64,000 nt of DNA from an uncultured Colwellia sp. (GCA_913062815.1 CAJXWZ010000020.1:1-64000); one strand, 5' to 3'; positions 1 to 12,825 are shown, numbered from the stretch's first letter. Notes: generated by a model not told the origin, from the sequence alone. Numbers and translations: made by a program.

Positions 1-32
1 AGTTCCCATGTGAGAGTAGGACATTGCTAAAC
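1..32 (+). rRNA. rrf: 5S ribosomal RNA, 3' end only
   Basis: The first bases read CCCATGTGAGAGTAGGACAT, the conserved 3' segment of gammaproteobacterial 5S rRNA, and are followed at once by a strong terminator. The rest of the gene, and presumably a whole rRNA operon, lies before the window. The exact 3' end is estimated because the pairing 5' strand is not visible. Confidence 0.75.
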
Positions 33-43
33 TTCTCTTTAGA

Positions 44-72
44 AAAGCCCGCAACAATGTTGCGGGCTTTTT
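44..72 (+). terminator. rRNA operon terminator
   Basis: A perfect 12-bp stem (AAAGCCCGCAAC with GTTGCGGGCTTT), a 3-base loop and a T-run follow the 5S end. It is a textbook intrinsic terminator. Confidence 0.9.
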
Positions 73-118
73 GCTTTTCTAAATTCATTTAAATTTATAT
101 ACAAAAACATCACTTCCA

Positions 119-174
119 ATAGTAGTGTGACTCATGCAAGGTAAACCCATGTGAGAGTAGGATATTGCTAAACT
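119..174 (+). pseudogene. Decayed second 5S rRNA tail
   Basis: Bases 143-174 repeat the end of the 5S gene at 1-32 nearly exactly (CCCATGTGAGAGTAGGATAT), and GTAGTGTG just upstream matches the conserved segment before it. The part between is altered and nothing 5S-like precedes it. It therefore looks like the remnant of a second 5S copy left by duplication or unequal recombination, not a working gene. Confidence 0.6.
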
Positions 175-185
175 TCTTTTCAAAA

Positions 186-212
186 AAACCGTAGCTAACG
201 CTACGGCTTTTT
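186..212 (+). terminator. Terminator after 5S remnant
   Basis: A 7-bp stem CCGTAGC/GCTACGG with loop TAAC is followed by TTTTT. It lies at the same distance from the 5S remnant as the first terminator does from the 5S end, as expected if the 5S-terminator unit was duplicated. Confidence 0.8.
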
Positions 213-476
213 GCTGTATGATTTACAAAATATTGCTAATTTAATGGTCCTAACATCTTTATATAGAAGGTCTTAGAGAAAGTTTAGAAAACAAACTAAG
301 GAAACTGTTTATTTTAGTAAATAAACTTATTTGAAAATCAAAGATATGCGAATAAAAATAAAAAAAGTGATTTTTCTCTAGCCTAGAGGGCATAATTTGA
401 TACACTATCCGCTTAAAAATAATACTAATAAAAAATATACAAAAAGTAAATTGATGTACTTCTTTGTATGTGAAGC
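213..476. other. AT-rich intergenic region
   Basis: This stretch separates the rRNA end from the GGDEF-EAL gene. It is very AT-rich. I see no convincing gene, RNA or repeat; the promoter of the next gene should lie here but no box stands out. Confidence 0.5.
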
Positions 477-2036
477 ATGGGAACCTTGATGGAACCAAGG
501 ATATATAAGCCTGAACGTCCAGACCTGCAGAATTCTAAGTTGAAGTCTTTATTAGATGATCTCAATTTATTGAATGAACAGCTTGTAGAGGAAAGGGCTA
601 ATTGTGAAGCTTTAAAGCAAGAGCATCGCTTAGAGCTTGAAGCTTTAGTAGCTGAGCGAACCCAAGAGTTACAAGCCGCGAATTTAAACTTGCGTATGCA
701 AATGGCTGAACGCCGTAAAGCTGAGCAGCAACTTTATTTTGAAGCACACCACGATGCTTTAACAAAACTTCCAAACCGAGCCATGTTTTCAGACAGACTT
801 AGCTATGCTATACGACGCCTGAAACGACATCCTAACCAAAGAATTGCTGTGCTTTTTATTGATCTCGATAGGTTCAAGATGATCAATGATACGTTGGGCC
901 ATCATGCAGGTGACTTATTCCTAATTGAAATTGCAAATCGTTTACGTTCATGTGTACGTGATAATGATGTATTGGCGAGACTTGGTGGTGACGAATTTGT
1001 TATTTTATTAGACTCGTTAAAGTCTGATGATGCAGAAGAAGTAGCCAGTCGAATTATTAGCAGTATAGAAAAGCCATACACCATTGAAAGTAATACCTTG
1101 TATTCCAATGCGAGTATAGGTATTGCTTTATGTAATAGGCGTTATAAAAATGCTGATGAGATATTAAGAGATGCAGATGCAGCAATGTATCAGGCCAAAA
1201 GCCTTGGACGCGGTCGCTATGTTTTTTTTGATGACAGCATGCGTGAAAAACTAATTGCTACGTTGACATTAGAGCAAGAGTTACGTATTGCTATAGATAA
1301 ACAACAGTTTGAATTGCACTACCAAAAGATTACTAATTTGGATAGTTCTGAAGTGATTGGCTTTGAAGCCCTTTTGCGCTGGAACCATCCTAACAAGGGG
1401 TTATTGACGCCTAGTGAATTTTTATATCTTGCAGAAGAAACAGGCATTATCTTACATATAGAAACATGGGTGGTAGAAGAAGTCGCCAGACAGCTAGAAT
1501 ATCTACAGGATGATGTAGATTATCAGCATGCATTTATCGCAATAAACCTTTCAGGAAGGCATTTAACACAAGCTAACCAATTAAATAAATTAATTTCTTT
1601 AATAAAGAAACAATCTTTTGAACCACAACGTTTGATTTTAGAGTTTAATGAATCCGCTTTTAGCAACCATGCTGATGTTGCGTTGAAAGGGTTGCGTAAA
1701 TTAAAAAGTGCGGGTGTTAAATTGGCGTTAGATGATTATGCCTCTGGTGTTTCATCGTTTAGCTTTTTACATAGTTATCCATTTGAATTTATCAAACTAG
1801 ATCGTGGTTTTATAAAGACATTAAAGAGTAATGATAAAAATTTATCATTAGTGAAAGCATTACATGAGTTAGGTGAACAGTTTGGTTACCGTTTGGTTGC
1901 CGAAGGGATAGAATCAGAGAGCGTCATGAAGAAACTCCATTCAGTGGGTTGTGAATTTGGTCAGGGTTACCACATAAGTAAACCAGAAAAGTTTCTAGAA
2001 AACACCAACAAAAAGCAAGGTAAAAACTGCGCATAA
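477..2036 (+). CDS. GGDEF-EAL cyclic-di-GMP protein
   Basis: A soluble 519-residue protein that should make and/or degrade c-di-GMP. An N-terminal coiled coil (about 20-90) leads into a GGDEF domain with an intact GGDEF at 170-174 and an RxxD inhibitory-site motif (RDND) five residues before it. An EAL domain follows, with EALLRW at 297-302, NLSGRHL, LDDYASG, KLDRGF, AEGIE and a terminal QGY. The DDFGTG loop is varied to DDYASGV, but the metal-binding acidic residues appear present. Both activities are possible; which one dominates cannot be read from sequence. There is no transmembrane or PAS domain, so the input is unknown. The ATG at 489 is an alternative start. The gene stands alone in front of the tat operon. 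Confidence 0.9.
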   Translation: MGTLMEPRIYKPERPDLQNSKLKSLLDDLNLLNEQLVEERANCEALKQEHRLELEALVAERTQELQAANLNLRMQMAERRKAEQQLYFEAHHDALTKLPNRAMFSDRLSYAIRRLKRHPNQRIAVLFIDLDRFKMINDTLGHHAGDLFLIEIANRLRSCVRDNDVLARLGGDEFVILLDSLKSDDAEEVASRIISSIEKPYTIESNTLYSNASIGIALCNRRYKNADEILRDADAAMYQAKSLGRGRYVFFDDSMREKLIATLTLEQELRIAIDKQQFELHYQKITNLDSSEVIGFEALLRWNHPNKGLLTPSEFLYLAEETGIILHIETWVVEEVARQLEYLQDDVDYQHAFIAINLSGRHLTQANQLNKLISLIKKQSFEPQRLILEFNESAFSNHADVALKGLRKLKSAGVKLALDDYASGVSSFSFLHSYPFEFIKLDRGFIKTLKSNDKNLSLVKALHELGEQFGYRLVAEGIESESVMKKLHSVGCEFGQGYHISKPEKFLENTNKKQGKNCA

Positions 2037-2169
2037 TCCTTCAGACACTGCACCCATCAAAAACAAAAAACACATTAGCATATAACTTTACACTTCATTA
2101 TTGCTTTTTACTCGTTAACTTACTTGGTTTACGTGTATACTGCTGATAAATAGTTTTGAGGAGTTTCTT

Positions 2170-2418
2170 ATGGGTGGTATTGGGATTTGGCAATTATTAA
2201 TTATTGCTGTCATTGTTGTCTTATTATTTGGTACAAAAAAATTACGCAATTTAGGTGGCGATTTAGGCTCTGCAATAAAAGGTTTCAAAAATGCCGTAAG
2301 TGAAGAAAAACCGACAGATGTAGTGACTAAGGAAACAACTGAAAATTTAACTAATAATACGACAACGTCTGAAAAATCTGACCAAAAAGAAACTCAAAAA
2401 GATAATAGTCAGGCATAA
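2170..2418 (+). CDS. tatA: Sec-independent translocase subunit TatA
   Basis: TatA forms the pore of the twin-arginine translocase, which exports folded proteins across the inner membrane. The 82-residue protein has the family layout: MGGIGIWQ start, one transmembrane helix (about 5-20), the FGTKKLR hinge, an amphipathic helix ([13 protein letters not shown]) and a polar tail rich in Thr, Lys and Glu. It is first in a tatA-tatB-tatC operon, with TTGAGGAG as a good ribosome site. The window also holds a likely Tat substrate, the RRSFLK protein at 45123-45764. Confidence 0.96.
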   Translation: MGGIGIWQLLIIAVIVVLLFGTKKLRNLGGDLGSAIKGFKNAVSEEKPTDVVTKETTENLTNNTTTSEKSDQKETQKDNSQA

Positions 2419-2421
2419 TTC

Positions 2422-2871
2422 ATGTTTGATATTGGCTTTTGGGAATTAATGCTTATTGGTATCATGGGACTAGTTGTACTAGGACCAGAACGTCTTCCTA
2501 TGGCAATTAGAACGGTAAGAAGTTGGCTTAGTGGTGTACGTAAATTTAGTGATTCTGTTAAGTCGGAACTCTCTGAAGAATTACGAGTGCACGAATTGCA
2601 CGCTAACTTGAAAAAAGCTGAACAAGCTAATATGTCTAATTTAAGCCCTGAGATTACTGAGTCGGTGAAGTCATTAAAAGACGCCGCTGCTATGGTAAAT
2701 GAACCATTTAAAAAAGTAGATATTTCACCTTTAGAATCGATATCTTCTACTGATATTATTCAGACTACCGAAAATCAGGCAACATCAGAGTATCTTTCAG
2801 CTAACGAAGACGTTAGCGAAAATTTAAGAAAAGATACATTGACAGATCATACTAAAGCAAAAGATATTTAG
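2422..2871 (+). CDS. tatB: Sec-independent translocase subunit TatB
   Basis: TatB joins TatC to form the receptor for twin-arginine signal peptides. The 149-residue protein starts MFDIGFWELMLIGIMGLVVLGPERLP: a transmembrane helix followed by the conserved GPERLP hinge, then a long amphipathic and coiled region with an acidic, variable C-terminus. It begins three bases after the tatA stop and ends four bases before tatC, so the three genes are clearly co-transcribed. Confidence 0.96.
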   Translation: MFDIGFWELMLIGIMGLVVLGPERLPMAIRTVRSWLSGVRKFSDSVKSELSEELRVHELHANLKKAEQANMSNLSPEITESVKSLKDAAAMVNEPFKKVDISPLESISSTDIIQTTENQATSEYLSANEDVSENLRKDTLTDHTKAKDI

Positions 2872-2875
2872 ATAA

Positions 2876-3661
2876 ATGAACTCATCAGATCATACCCAAA
2901 CAAAACCGATGACAGATGGAAAAAGCGTATCCTTGTTCGATCATTTACTTGAATTAAGATCTCGCTTGCTAAAAGCTATTTTAGGTGTGTTGTTGGTATT
3001 TTGCAGTTTGGCCTACTTTGCTCAAGACATATATCAATATTTAGCTCAACCATTATTACAAACTATGCCGTCTGGATCACAAATGATTGCAACAGATGTC
3101 ACTTCACCTTTTTTTGCGCCATTCAAACTAACTATTGTAATATCAGTATTTATCGCAATGCCCTACATTCTTTATCAAATATGGTCGTTTGTTGCTCCTG
3201 GTTTATACAGGAATGAGAAAAAGTTGATTGCACCGTTAATGTTAGGATCAACCATTTTATTCTACAGTGGCATTGCTTTTGCGTATTTTGTTGTATTTCC
3301 CGTAGTTTTTGCCTTCTTCACCTCTGTTGCACCAGAAGGCGTTGTAATAGCTACCGATATCACTAGCTATTTAGATTTTGTATTAAAGTTGTTTTTTGCT
3401 TTTGGTGCCGCATTTGAAATACCAGTAGCAATTATTTTATTGTGTTGGACAGGTGTGACTAGCCCAAATAGCCTACGCCAAAAACGCCCCTATGTTGTTG
3501 TTGGCGCATTTGTTATTGGCATGTTGTTAACACCACCCGATATTATCTCACAATCCATGTTAGCAATACCCATGCTAATACTTTTTGAAATTGGTATTAT
3601 CATAGCGTCTATGTACCATAAAGAAGATGAAGACCTAGCAGAAGAGGAAGATAAAACATGA
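2876..3661 (+). CDS. tatC: Sec-independent translocase subunit TatC
   Basis: TatC is the polytopic core of the Tat translocase and binds the twin-arginine signal. The 261-residue protein has six hydrophobic segments and the family signatures HLLELRSRL near the N-terminus and FVAPGLYRNEKK in the first cytoplasmic loop, followed by the conserved PPD (LLTPPD) in the last loop. Its stop overlaps the start of the next gene (ATGA), so that gene is translationally coupled. Length is normal for the family. Confidence 0.97.
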   Translation: MNSSDHTQTKPMTDGKSVSLFDHLLELRSRLLKAILGVLLVFCSLAYFAQDIYQYLAQPLLQTMPSGSQMIATDVTSPFFAPFKLTIVISVFIAMPYILYQIWSFVAPGLYRNEKKLIAPLMLGSTILFYSGIAFAYFVVFPVVFAFFTSVAPEGVVIATDITSYLDFVLKLFFAFGAAFEIPVAIILLCWTGVTSPNSLRQKRPYVVVGAFVIGMLLTPPDIISQSMLAIPMLILFEIGIIIASMYHKEDEDLAEEEDKT

Positions 3662-4200
3662 AAGTAATTCTGGTAACCTTAAGTTGTTTAGTAACTGGCT
3701 TATTATCATCGAATGCATTTGCAAAAGTAAATAAAAGCGTGATTGACGAGTTAAGTAACTGTGCGCATTTAAAGAACGATATGCAGCGTTTAGCTTGTTT
3801 CGATACTTTAGTTAAAGCAGCTGTTACCGTTCGAAAAACTACGAAAAAAACGGAATCTGCACCAGAACTGGTAGTGCTTGGAATTCCACCACAAGCAAAG
3901 AAAGTACAGCAAATTGTCAATACAAAGCAAATAGAGGATTTCTCTAAAGAGCATATTAAAATACCTACAAAAGATAGAGGCCCTGACACTATTACGGCTA
4001 CTGTAAGTAAAACTAAGAAATTACTTAGGGGACAATGGGTAATTTATTTAGAGAATGGCCAGAAATGGGAGCAAAAAGACTCAAATAAGATAAAGATAAA
4101 AGTGGGTGATAGTATTCGCTTAACCAAGGCTTCCTTAGGCTCAGTGTATCTTAATATTGAGAATAGTCAGCGCAGAATAAAAGTAAAACGACTTAAATAG
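3658..4200 (+). CDS. Exported protein between tatC and tatD
   Basis: I do not recognise a named function. The 180-residue product has a clear signal peptide (cleavage after SSNAFA) and a mature N-terminus with the spacing C-x(12)-C and the sequence RLACFD, seen in small periplasmic proteins of this group. The C-terminal part (about 115-180) looks like a small beta domain (GQWVIYLENGQKWEQ). It overlaps tatC by four bases (ATGA) and its stop overlaps the tatD start, so it is a full member of the tat operon. A role in envelope or Tat function is only inferred from this position. Confidence 0.8.
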   Translation: MKVILVTLSCLVTGLLSSNAFAKVNKSVIDELSNCAHLKNDMQRLACFDTLVKAAVTVRKTTKKTESAPELVVLGIPPQAKKVQQIVNTKQIEDFSKEHIKIPTKDRGPDTITATVSKTKKLLRGQWVIYLENGQKWEQKDSNKIKIKVGDSIRLTKASLGSVYLNIENSQRRIKVKRLK

Positions 4201-4997
4201 TGATAGATATTGGTGTTAACTTAACCAATAAACGCTTTGACAAAGATCGTACTGAGCTGATTGAACGTGCAAACCATATCGGTGTTAAGCAGTTGCTGAT
4301 AACAGGTACAAGCGTAAAGGAAAGTCAGCAAGCATTAAGACTATGCCAACATTATCAAGAACAATTTCCCAATACATTATACGCTACTGCGGGAGTGCAC
4401 CCTCATGATGCGGATGCAGTTAGTGATGATTATTTATTATTATTAACCGAGTTAGCTAAGCATAGAGAAATTAAAGCAATAGGTGAGTGTGGTCTAGACT
4501 TTAATCGCAATTACTCAACACCAACTCAGCAAGTAAAAGTATTTACAGAACAAATATGTTTGGCTGCAGAGCTTAACTTACCCTTGTTTTTGCATCAGCG
4601 AGATGCGTTTCAACCTTGGTTTAGTGCATTAGAGCCATTTATTGACCGTGTCCCAGCAATGGTGGCCCATTGTTTTACAGGTAGTAAAGTAGAGCTGCAA
4701 AAATGTATCTCAGCGGGTATGTATATCGGTATAACGGGATGGCTATGTGATGAAAGAAGAGGAAAAGACTTACAAGACATTGTTAGCTTAATTCCGATAG
4801 ATCGCTTACTGATTGAAACAGATGCTCCTTATTTGACGCCAAGAACGATAAGGCCAAAGCCTAAAAGTAGTAGAAACGAGCCTAGCTATTTACCTTACAT
4901 TGTTGAAAAACTTTCAGAAATAACAAGCCTTGACCCCAGTGAAATTGCTTGCCAAACTAGCATAAACGCACGACAAGTTTTTAACTTATCACCTTAA
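4200..4997 (+). CDS. tatD: TatD-family metal-dependent DNase
   Basis: TatD is a TIM-barrel, metal-dependent nuclease of the amidohydrolase fold, with 3'-5' exonuclease activity in E. coli. The 265-residue sequence follows E. coli TatD closely: DIGVNLTN at the N-terminus, GVHPHDAD, GECGLDFNRN, AHCFTGS, GWLCDERRG and IETDAPYL with the metal-binding Asp. The start is a GTG that overlaps the TAG stop of the gene before, which suggests coupled translation. The protein is cytoplasmic and not needed for Tat export itself. Confidence 0.93.
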   Translation: MIDIGVNLTNKRFDKDRTELIERANHIGVKQLLITGTSVKESQQALRLCQHYQEQFPNTLYATAGVHPHDADAVSDDYLLLLTELAKHREIKAIGECGLDFNRNYSTPTQQVKVFTEQICLAAELNLPLFLHQRDAFQPWFSALEPFIDRVPAMVAHCFTGSKVELQKCISAGMYIGITGWLCDERRGKDLQDIVSLIPIDRLLIETDAPYLTPRTIRPKPKSSRNEPSYLPYIVEKLSEITSLDPSEIACQTSINARQVFNLSP

Positions 4998-5033
4998 TTT
5001 GATATATTACTTAGGCATAGTTTTATTATAGAT

Positions 5034-7981
<2,948 letters not shown>

Positions 7982-7990
7982 ATTTCGAGG

Positions 7991-8965
7991 CTAATCGTGC
8001 GCTGGTATGTTGCCTAAATTAGGTAGCATTTCAGACAATAAACCTTCGCGTAATGCACCCGTTGATAATTTAATCTCTGAGATGGCTAAGCACTTAAAGA
8101 GCGCAATTAATATGCTTAAGCCACTTGCTAATACAGATGAACGATCAGCTCTTAAACCTGCGAAAGTCATGTTGTCATTAGCTATTCTGTCAATGGTTTT
8201 GCAATGTATAAGCGCTTGCTTTATTTCTAAAAGAAAATCTAAAGTGATCACTAGGGTTTGTTGTCGAAAAGTAAGTATTTCAGCGAGTGCTTGCATGGTA
8301 CCTGAGCTACCTACAACGGATTGCCAGCCTATTTTAATAAAATCAACACTTACCGGGGTGATGATGTTGTTTGCCGCATTGATAGCAGAAGTAAAATTGC
8401 TTTCATTGAGCAGTCCATCGGTAAAATACTTTTCTTTAAAACTTACACAGCCTATGTTTAAACTGATTGCATTACTGGCCGTAGGTCCTTGCCCAACTAT
8501 TATTTCAGTACTAGCACCACCAATATCTAAAACTAAACGTTTTTGATCTAAATCACCTCTACTTGTGTGAGCAACGCCGCTATAGATAGTATTCGCTTCT
8601 TGCTCCCCGCTAAGTAAGTTTATTTTTACGGGGAGAATGCTATTGGCTTGAGTAATGAAATCATCACTATTTATAGCAATCCGCAGGGTAGCGGTAGCCG
8701 CTATACGAATGTTTTCAAGTGGAATTGAGGCTAGATGTTTGGCAAATAAATTCAGACAGTCTAGTCCTCGATTCATCGCTTCTTCACTAAGCACATTCTC
8801 TTCATTTAGCCCAGCAGCTAAGCGAACTTTACGCTTAACTTTATTTGTAGACTCTATTTGATTATTTTTGCAGAGAGTGATTAACAGATGGAAACTGTTT
8901 GAGCCTAGATCAACCACAGCATAATGATTGTTATTATACTGTGGTATGTTGTTGGAGATTATCAT
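7991..8965 (-). CDS. Ppx/GppA-family phosphatase
   Basis: The protein belongs to the exopolyphosphatase / pppGpp phosphatase family, which hydrolyses polyphosphate or guanosine pentaphosphate. Family signatures are DLGSNSFHLLI (phosphate loop), the LSGEQEA segment, LDIGGASTE and GSSGTMQA. At 324 residues it holds only the catalytic actin-like domain. E. coli Ppx and GppA are near 500 residues because of an added HD-like domain, which is missing here. The substrate cannot be fixed from sequence. It lies behind rhlB on the same strand (18-base gap), an association also seen in other gammaproteobacteria. Confidence 0.85.
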   Translation of the reverse strand: MIISNNIPQYNNNHYAVVDLGSNSFHLLITLCKNNQIESTNKVKRKVRLAAGLNEENVLSEEAMNRGLDCLNLFAKHLASIPLENIRIAATATLRIAINSDDFITQANSILPVKINLLSGEQEANTIYSGVAHTSRGDLDQKRLVLDIGGASTEIIVGQGPTASNAISLNIGCVSFKEKYFTDGLLNESNFTSAINAANNIITPVSVDFIKIGWQSVVGSSGTMQALAEILTFRQQTLVITLDFLLEIKQALIHCKTIDRIANDNMTFAGLRADRSSVLASGLSILIALFKCLAISEIKLSTGALREGLLSEMLPNLGNIPAHD

Positions 8966-8983
8966 AGTGCAGAGCGTGATTAA

Positions 8984-10258
8984 CTAACGGCGGCCACGAT
9001 AATTATTATTGCTGCGGTTACCACTTTGTCGTGAACCAGAACGAGAAGCGTTAGGTCTATGGCGACGTTGACGAGGTTTTGCTCTTGGCAAGTCGTCTAG
9101 CAAAGCTTCATGGTCATACTTAGTTACAGGTAACTCATGCTCAATATAACTTTCGATAGCAGGCAAATTAAAAACATATTGCTCACAAGCTAAACTGATA
9201 GAATGGCCTGTTGCACCAGCACGACCTGTACGCCCAATTCGATGCACGTAATCTTCACAGTCATCAGGTAAGTCATAGTTAAAAACATGGGTCACAGCAG
9301 GAATATGCAATCCACGTGCGGCAACATCAGTGGCAACCAAAATATCTAAACTACCGTCGGTAAATTGCTCAAGAATTTTCAAACGTTTTTTCTGAGGTAC
9401 ATCACCGGTTAACAAACCTACACGCAATTTATCTGCGATTAAGTGGTCATAAACTTTTTCACAAATATGCTTAGTATTGGCAAAGATAATCGCTTTTTCG
9501 GGCCAGTCTTCTTCTATAAGTGTTTGTAATAGCACCATTTTATCTTCATTTGAAGGATAGAATAACTCTTCACTAATACGCGTATTAGTTTTTTGATCTG
9601 GTTCGATTTCAACACTGGTTGGGTCATTCATGTGCTCAAACGCAAGTTCTTTAACACGAAAAGATAAAGTGGCAGAAAATAACATACTCAAACGTTGTGT
9701 TGCCGGTGGCATTTTGTTGAACATGTAACGAATATCTTTGATAAAGCCTAAATCGAACATTCTGTCAGCTTCATCAAGTACAATAGCTTCTATATTATTT
9801 AAGTTGTATATGCCTTGTTTCATATAATCAATTAAGCGACCACAGGTGCCAATTAATATATCAACGCCTTGTTCTAACTCTAAGCGCTGGCTTTCATAAC
9901 CTTCTCCCCCGTAAACAATACCAAGACGTAAGCCTGTGCTTTTAGACATTTCAATGGCATCACGGTGAATTTGAATGGCCAATTCACGCGTAGGTGCCAT
10001 AATCAATGCTCGAGGTTGATTATGAGTTGGTGCTTCTTTTTGTAAAAGGTGATGGAAGGTTGCGGCCAAGAAAGCAATGGTTTTACCTTCTCCTGTTTGC
10101 GCTTGACCGGCAATATCAGTGCCTTGAAGCAGTACAGGTAAAGATTTCGCTTGAATAGGCGTACAATAATTGAAGCCCATGGCTTCTAATCCGGTCACTA
10201 CTTGTGGAGCAAGATTTAAGTCAGCGAATTTTGTTTCAGTTAAGTGTGTATTTTTCAT
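8984..10258 (-). CDS. rhlB: ATP-dependent RNA helicase RhlB
   Basis: RhlB is a DEAD-box RNA helicase that works with RNase E and PNPase in RNA turnover. Helicase motifs appear in order in the 424-residue protein: the Q motif ([14 protein letters not shown]), [20 protein letters not shown] (LDEADRMF), SAT, then the C-terminal RecA domain with [17 protein letters not shown] and [10 protein letters not shown]. The last 40 residues are a basic Arg/Ser/Asn/Gly-rich tail typical of RhlB. It diverges from trxA with about 145 bases between them, the same arrangement as in E. coli. Confidence 0.93.
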   Translation of the reverse strand: MKNTHLTETKFADLNLAPQVVTGLEAMGFNYCTPIQAKSLPVLLQGTDIAGQAQTGEGKTIAFLAATFHHLLQKEAPTHNQPRALIMAPTRELAIQIHRDAIEMSKSTGLRLGIVYGGEGYESQRLELEQGVDILIGTCGRLIDYMKQGIYNLNNIEAIVLDEADRMFDLGFIKDIRYMFNKMPPATQRLSMLFSATLSFRVKELAFEHMNDPTSVEIEPDQKTNTRISEELFYPSNEDKMVLLQTLIEEDWPEKAIIFANTKHICEKVYDHLIADKLRVGLLTGDVPQKKRLKILEQFTDGSLDILVATDVAARGLHIPAVTHVFNYDLPDDCEDYVHRIGRTGRAGATGHSISLACEQYVFNLPAIESYIEHELPVTKYDHEALLDDLPRAKPRQRRHRPNASRSGSRQSGNRSNNNYRGRR

Positions 10259-10404
10259 GGCGCTAGCTTAACACCATAACTTGTTAATAACTAATTTTAG
10301 CGGATATAAAAAAACAAACTTGAAATCTCGATAATCGCACCCCATAAAGGTGTTATATTAACATTAATCAAAGTGGCTGATTGCCATAACCAACGGAGAA
10401 TATA

Positions 10405-10731
10405 ATGAGCGATAAAATTGTTCAGCTAACTGATGATAGTTTCGAAGCAGATGTTTTAAAAGCATCGGGTTTAGTATTAGTTGATTTTTGGGCTGAATGG
10501 TGTGGTCCTTGTAAAATGATAGCGCCAGTACTTGACGATATTGCAACTGAATATGAAGGTAAAGTAACCGTTGGCAAATTAAACATAGATCAAAACTCAG
10601 GTACTCCACCTAAGTACGGTGTACGTGGTATTCCAACATTATTATTGTTTAAAGATGGTGAAATTGCTGATACTAAAGTTGGCGCATTATCAAAAACTCA
10701 ATTAAAAGAATTTTTAGATAAAAACCTTTAA
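10405..10731 (+). CDS. trxA: Thioredoxin 1
   Basis: The main cytoplasmic disulfide reductant, reduced by thioredoxin reductase. The 108-residue protein has the active site WCGPC (cysteines 33 and 36) in [12 protein letters not shown] and the cis-proline loop RGIPTLLLF. Length and sequence are those of standard proteobacterial TrxA. Start ATG follows GGAGAATATA. It is followed by its own terminator, and rho lies next, the usual gammaproteobacterial order rhlB-trxA-rho. Confidence 0.97.
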   Translation: MSDKIVQLTDDSFEADVLKASGLVLVDFWAEWCGPCKMIAPVLDDIATEYEGKVTVGKLNIDQNSGTPPKYGVRGIPTLLLFKDGEIADTKVGALSKTQLKEFLDKNL

Positions 10732-10753
10732 TCTCACTTTTTCTGAGTTTAAC

Positions 10754-10780
10754 AAGCCTGAAATCACTTCAGGCTTTTTT
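10754..10780 (+). terminator. trxA terminator
   Basis: A 9-bp perfect stem AAGCCTGAA/TTCAGGCTT with loop ATCAC is followed by six T. It starts 22 bases after the trxA stop. Confidence 0.9.
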
Positions 10781-11028
10781 ATGCAATTCACTAAATATTT
10801 AAAAATATCTACTTACATTTAATTTAGTAGCTTTACCTAATTAACTTTTAATGCTAAATTTAAGCCCTGAGTACAAAATAACATCTCTTTACCCCTATTC
10901 CATTGTCTTTATTAACTACTATATTTATTACTTTATTAAATAAGAAGATTTATAAACATATATTTGAAACATACAGTCGTCGGCAATCGCCTCGGACGTA
11001 ACTACTTAAAATAATTTAAGAAACCCCT
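10781..11028 (+). promoter_or_regulatory. rho leader region
   Basis: An AT-rich stretch of 248 bases between the trxA terminator and rho. In many relatives rho has a long autoregulated leader. Here the only local structure I see is a small GGC-AATC-GCC hairpin near 10982-10991. No open reading frame of note is present. Confidence 0.35.
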
Positions 11029-12288
11029 ATGAACCTTACCGAATTAAAAGAAAAATCCATTAACGAATTGGTTAAGCTAGCTGAGACTATGCAGTTAGAA
11101 AACCTTGCTAGAACACGCAAGCAAGATATAATTTTTGCTATTTTGAAAAAGCACGCTGAAAATGATAATGATATTTTTGGTGGTGGTGTTTTAGAAATTC
11201 TACAAGATGGTTTTGGCTTTTTACGCTCAGCCGACTCTTCATATTTAGCTGGCCCAGATGATATCTACGTATCACCTAGTCAAATACGCCGCTTTAGCAT
11301 GCGTACTGGTGACACCATTCAGGGTAAAATTCGCGCACCAAAAAAAGGTGAACGTTATTTTGCATTATTGAAGGTAACCGAAGTTAACTTTGATCGCCCA
11401 GAAAATTCACGCAATAAAATATTATTTGAAAACTTAACGCCTATTCATCCGAATGACCGTATGGAAATGGAGCGTGGCAATGGCTCGACAGAAGATATTA
11501 CTGCGCGTGTGCTTGATTTAGCATCGCCTATTGGTAAAGGGCAACGTGGTCTGATAGTTGCTCCGCCAAAAGCGGGTAAAACCTTATTATTACAAAACAT
11601 AGCACAAAGCATTGCTCATAATCATCCAGAAGCTGAGCTAATGGTACTGTTGATTGATGAACGTCCTGAAGAAGTTACGGAAATGCAACGCCTGGTAAAA
11701 GGAGAAGTGGTTGCCTCTACTTTTGATGAGCCTGCAAGTCGCCATGTTCAAGTAGCTGAAATGGTTATTGAAAAAGCTAAGCGTTTGGTTGAGCATAAAA
11801 AAGATGTTGTCATTTTGCTTGATTCAATTACCCGTTTAGCACGCGCCTATAATACGGTTATACCTTCGTCAGGTAAAATACTAACCGGTGGTGTCGATGC
11901 CAATGCTTTACATCGTCCAAAACGCTTCTTTGGTGCAGCACGTAATATTGAAGAAGGTGGTAGCTTAACCATTATTGCTACAGCGTTGGTTGAAACTGGC
12001 TCTAAAATGGATGAAGTTATTTACGAAGAATTTAAAGGCACGGGTAATATGGAATTACACTTGTCACGTAAAGTATCTGAAAAACGTGTTTTCCCTGCGA
12101 TTCATATTAACCGTAGTGGTACGCGTCGTGAAGAGCTTATTACTAAGTCTGATGAATTACAGAAAATGTGGATTTTACGTAAAATCGTTCATGAAATGGA
12201 CGAAGTGGGCGCTATCGAATTCCTTATTGATAAGTTAGCAATGACCAAAACCAATAATGAGTTCTTTGATTCAATGAAGCGTAAGTAA
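11029..12288 (+). CDS. rho: Transcription termination factor Rho
   Basis: Hexameric RNA-dependent ATPase that ends transcription. The 419-residue protein, the same length as in E. coli, has the N-terminal Rho domain ([18 protein letters not shown]), the RNA-binding cold-shock-like domain ([15 protein letters not shown]), the P-loop [17 protein letters not shown] and the R/Q-loop region RHVQVAEM. No insertion is seen. It is a single gene with its own terminator. Confidence 0.98.
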   Translation: MNLTELKEKSINELVKLAETMQLENLARTRKQDIIFAILKKHAENDNDIFGGGVLEILQDGFGFLRSADSSYLAGPDDIYVSPSQIRRFSMRTGDTIQGKIRAPKKGERYFALLKVTEVNFDRPENSRNKILFENLTPIHPNDRMEMERGNGSTEDITARVLDLASPIGKGQRGLIVAPPKAGKTLLLQNIAQSIAHNHPEAELMVLLIDERPEEVTEMQRLVKGEVVASTFDEPASRHVQVAEMVIEKAKRLVEHKKDVVILLDSITRLARAYNTVIPSSGKILTGGVDANALHRPKRFFGAARNIEEGGSLTIIATALVETGSKMDEVIYEEFKGTGNMELHLSRKVSEKRVFPAIHINRSGTRREELITKSDELQKMWILRKIVHEMDEVGAIEFLIDKLAMTKTNNEFFDSMKRK

Positions 12289-12306
12289 CGTTCATCGAAC
12301 CCATTG

Positions 12307-12335
12307 AAAAGCCAACCATTGTGGTTGGCTTTTTT
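12307..12335. terminator. Bidirectional terminator rho / 12340 gene
   Basis: A perfect 12-bp stem (AAAAGCCAACCA with TGGTTGGCTTTT, loop TTG) lies between convergent genes. T-runs on both strands mean it can stop transcription from rho and from the minus-strand gene that ends at 12340. Confidence 0.9.
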
Positions 12336-12339
12336 GTTG

Positions 12340-12825
12340 CTACTTTAAAACTTTAGCATATAAACCATCAAAAACGGTTTGCCATACTTCACCTTGGTTT
12401 TTACTCGTTTGCCAATGTTGTCTTACATCACCATTTTGTTTAGGTGTCCAGGTAATTTTATTTAACACTGGGTTACCATCTTTATCTTTGGTTTCACCAG
12501 TCATAACCATACTTCCTTCGATTAAACCTCCTGATAGCCTTAATAAATAGCCAGTATTATCAATCCATGTTTGATGCCATTGCTGTGTTTGACTATCAAA
12601 AATATTTAAGCTTTTACCTTGGTATCCTGATGGGGTTATATATTCTTCCAGTAAACCGCAACCATTATTGATTTGAGTAATTGTATTATGACTAGGCTGT
12701 TTGCTTGATGGTGCAGTGACTTGCCATTGACCTAGCCAAAAATCAAACTCTCGGTATTGATTCTCTTCACAAGCAGCCTGGCTAAAGTGACTCATTGCCA
12801 GTAAACAAAGTAGTAAATATCTCAT
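12340..12825 (-). CDS. Exported DUF1579-like protein
   Basis: A 161-residue protein with a signal peptide (cleavage near SHFSQA-ACEEN). The mature part starts with REFDFWLGQW, a motif seen in small beta-barrel proteins of the DUF1579 / lipocalin-like type, and continues with alternating strands (GCGLLEEYITPSGYQGKSLNIFD). Function is unknown; a periplasmic ligand-binding role is only a guess from the fold type. It is a single gene converging on rho. Confidence 0.65.
   Translation of the reverse strand: MRYLLLCLLAMSHFSQAACEENQYREFDFWLGQWQVTAPSSKQPSHNTITQINNGCGLLEEYITPSGYQGKSLNIFDSQTQQWHQTWIDNTGYLLRLSGGLIEGSMVMTGETKDKDGNPVLNKITWTPKQNGDVRQHWQTSKNQGEVWQTVFDGLYAKVLK

Noticed and set aside
8007..8546. 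179-codon plus-strand frame opposite the Ppx/GppA gene
   Set aside because: It lies fully within a clear minus-strand gene and has no family features.
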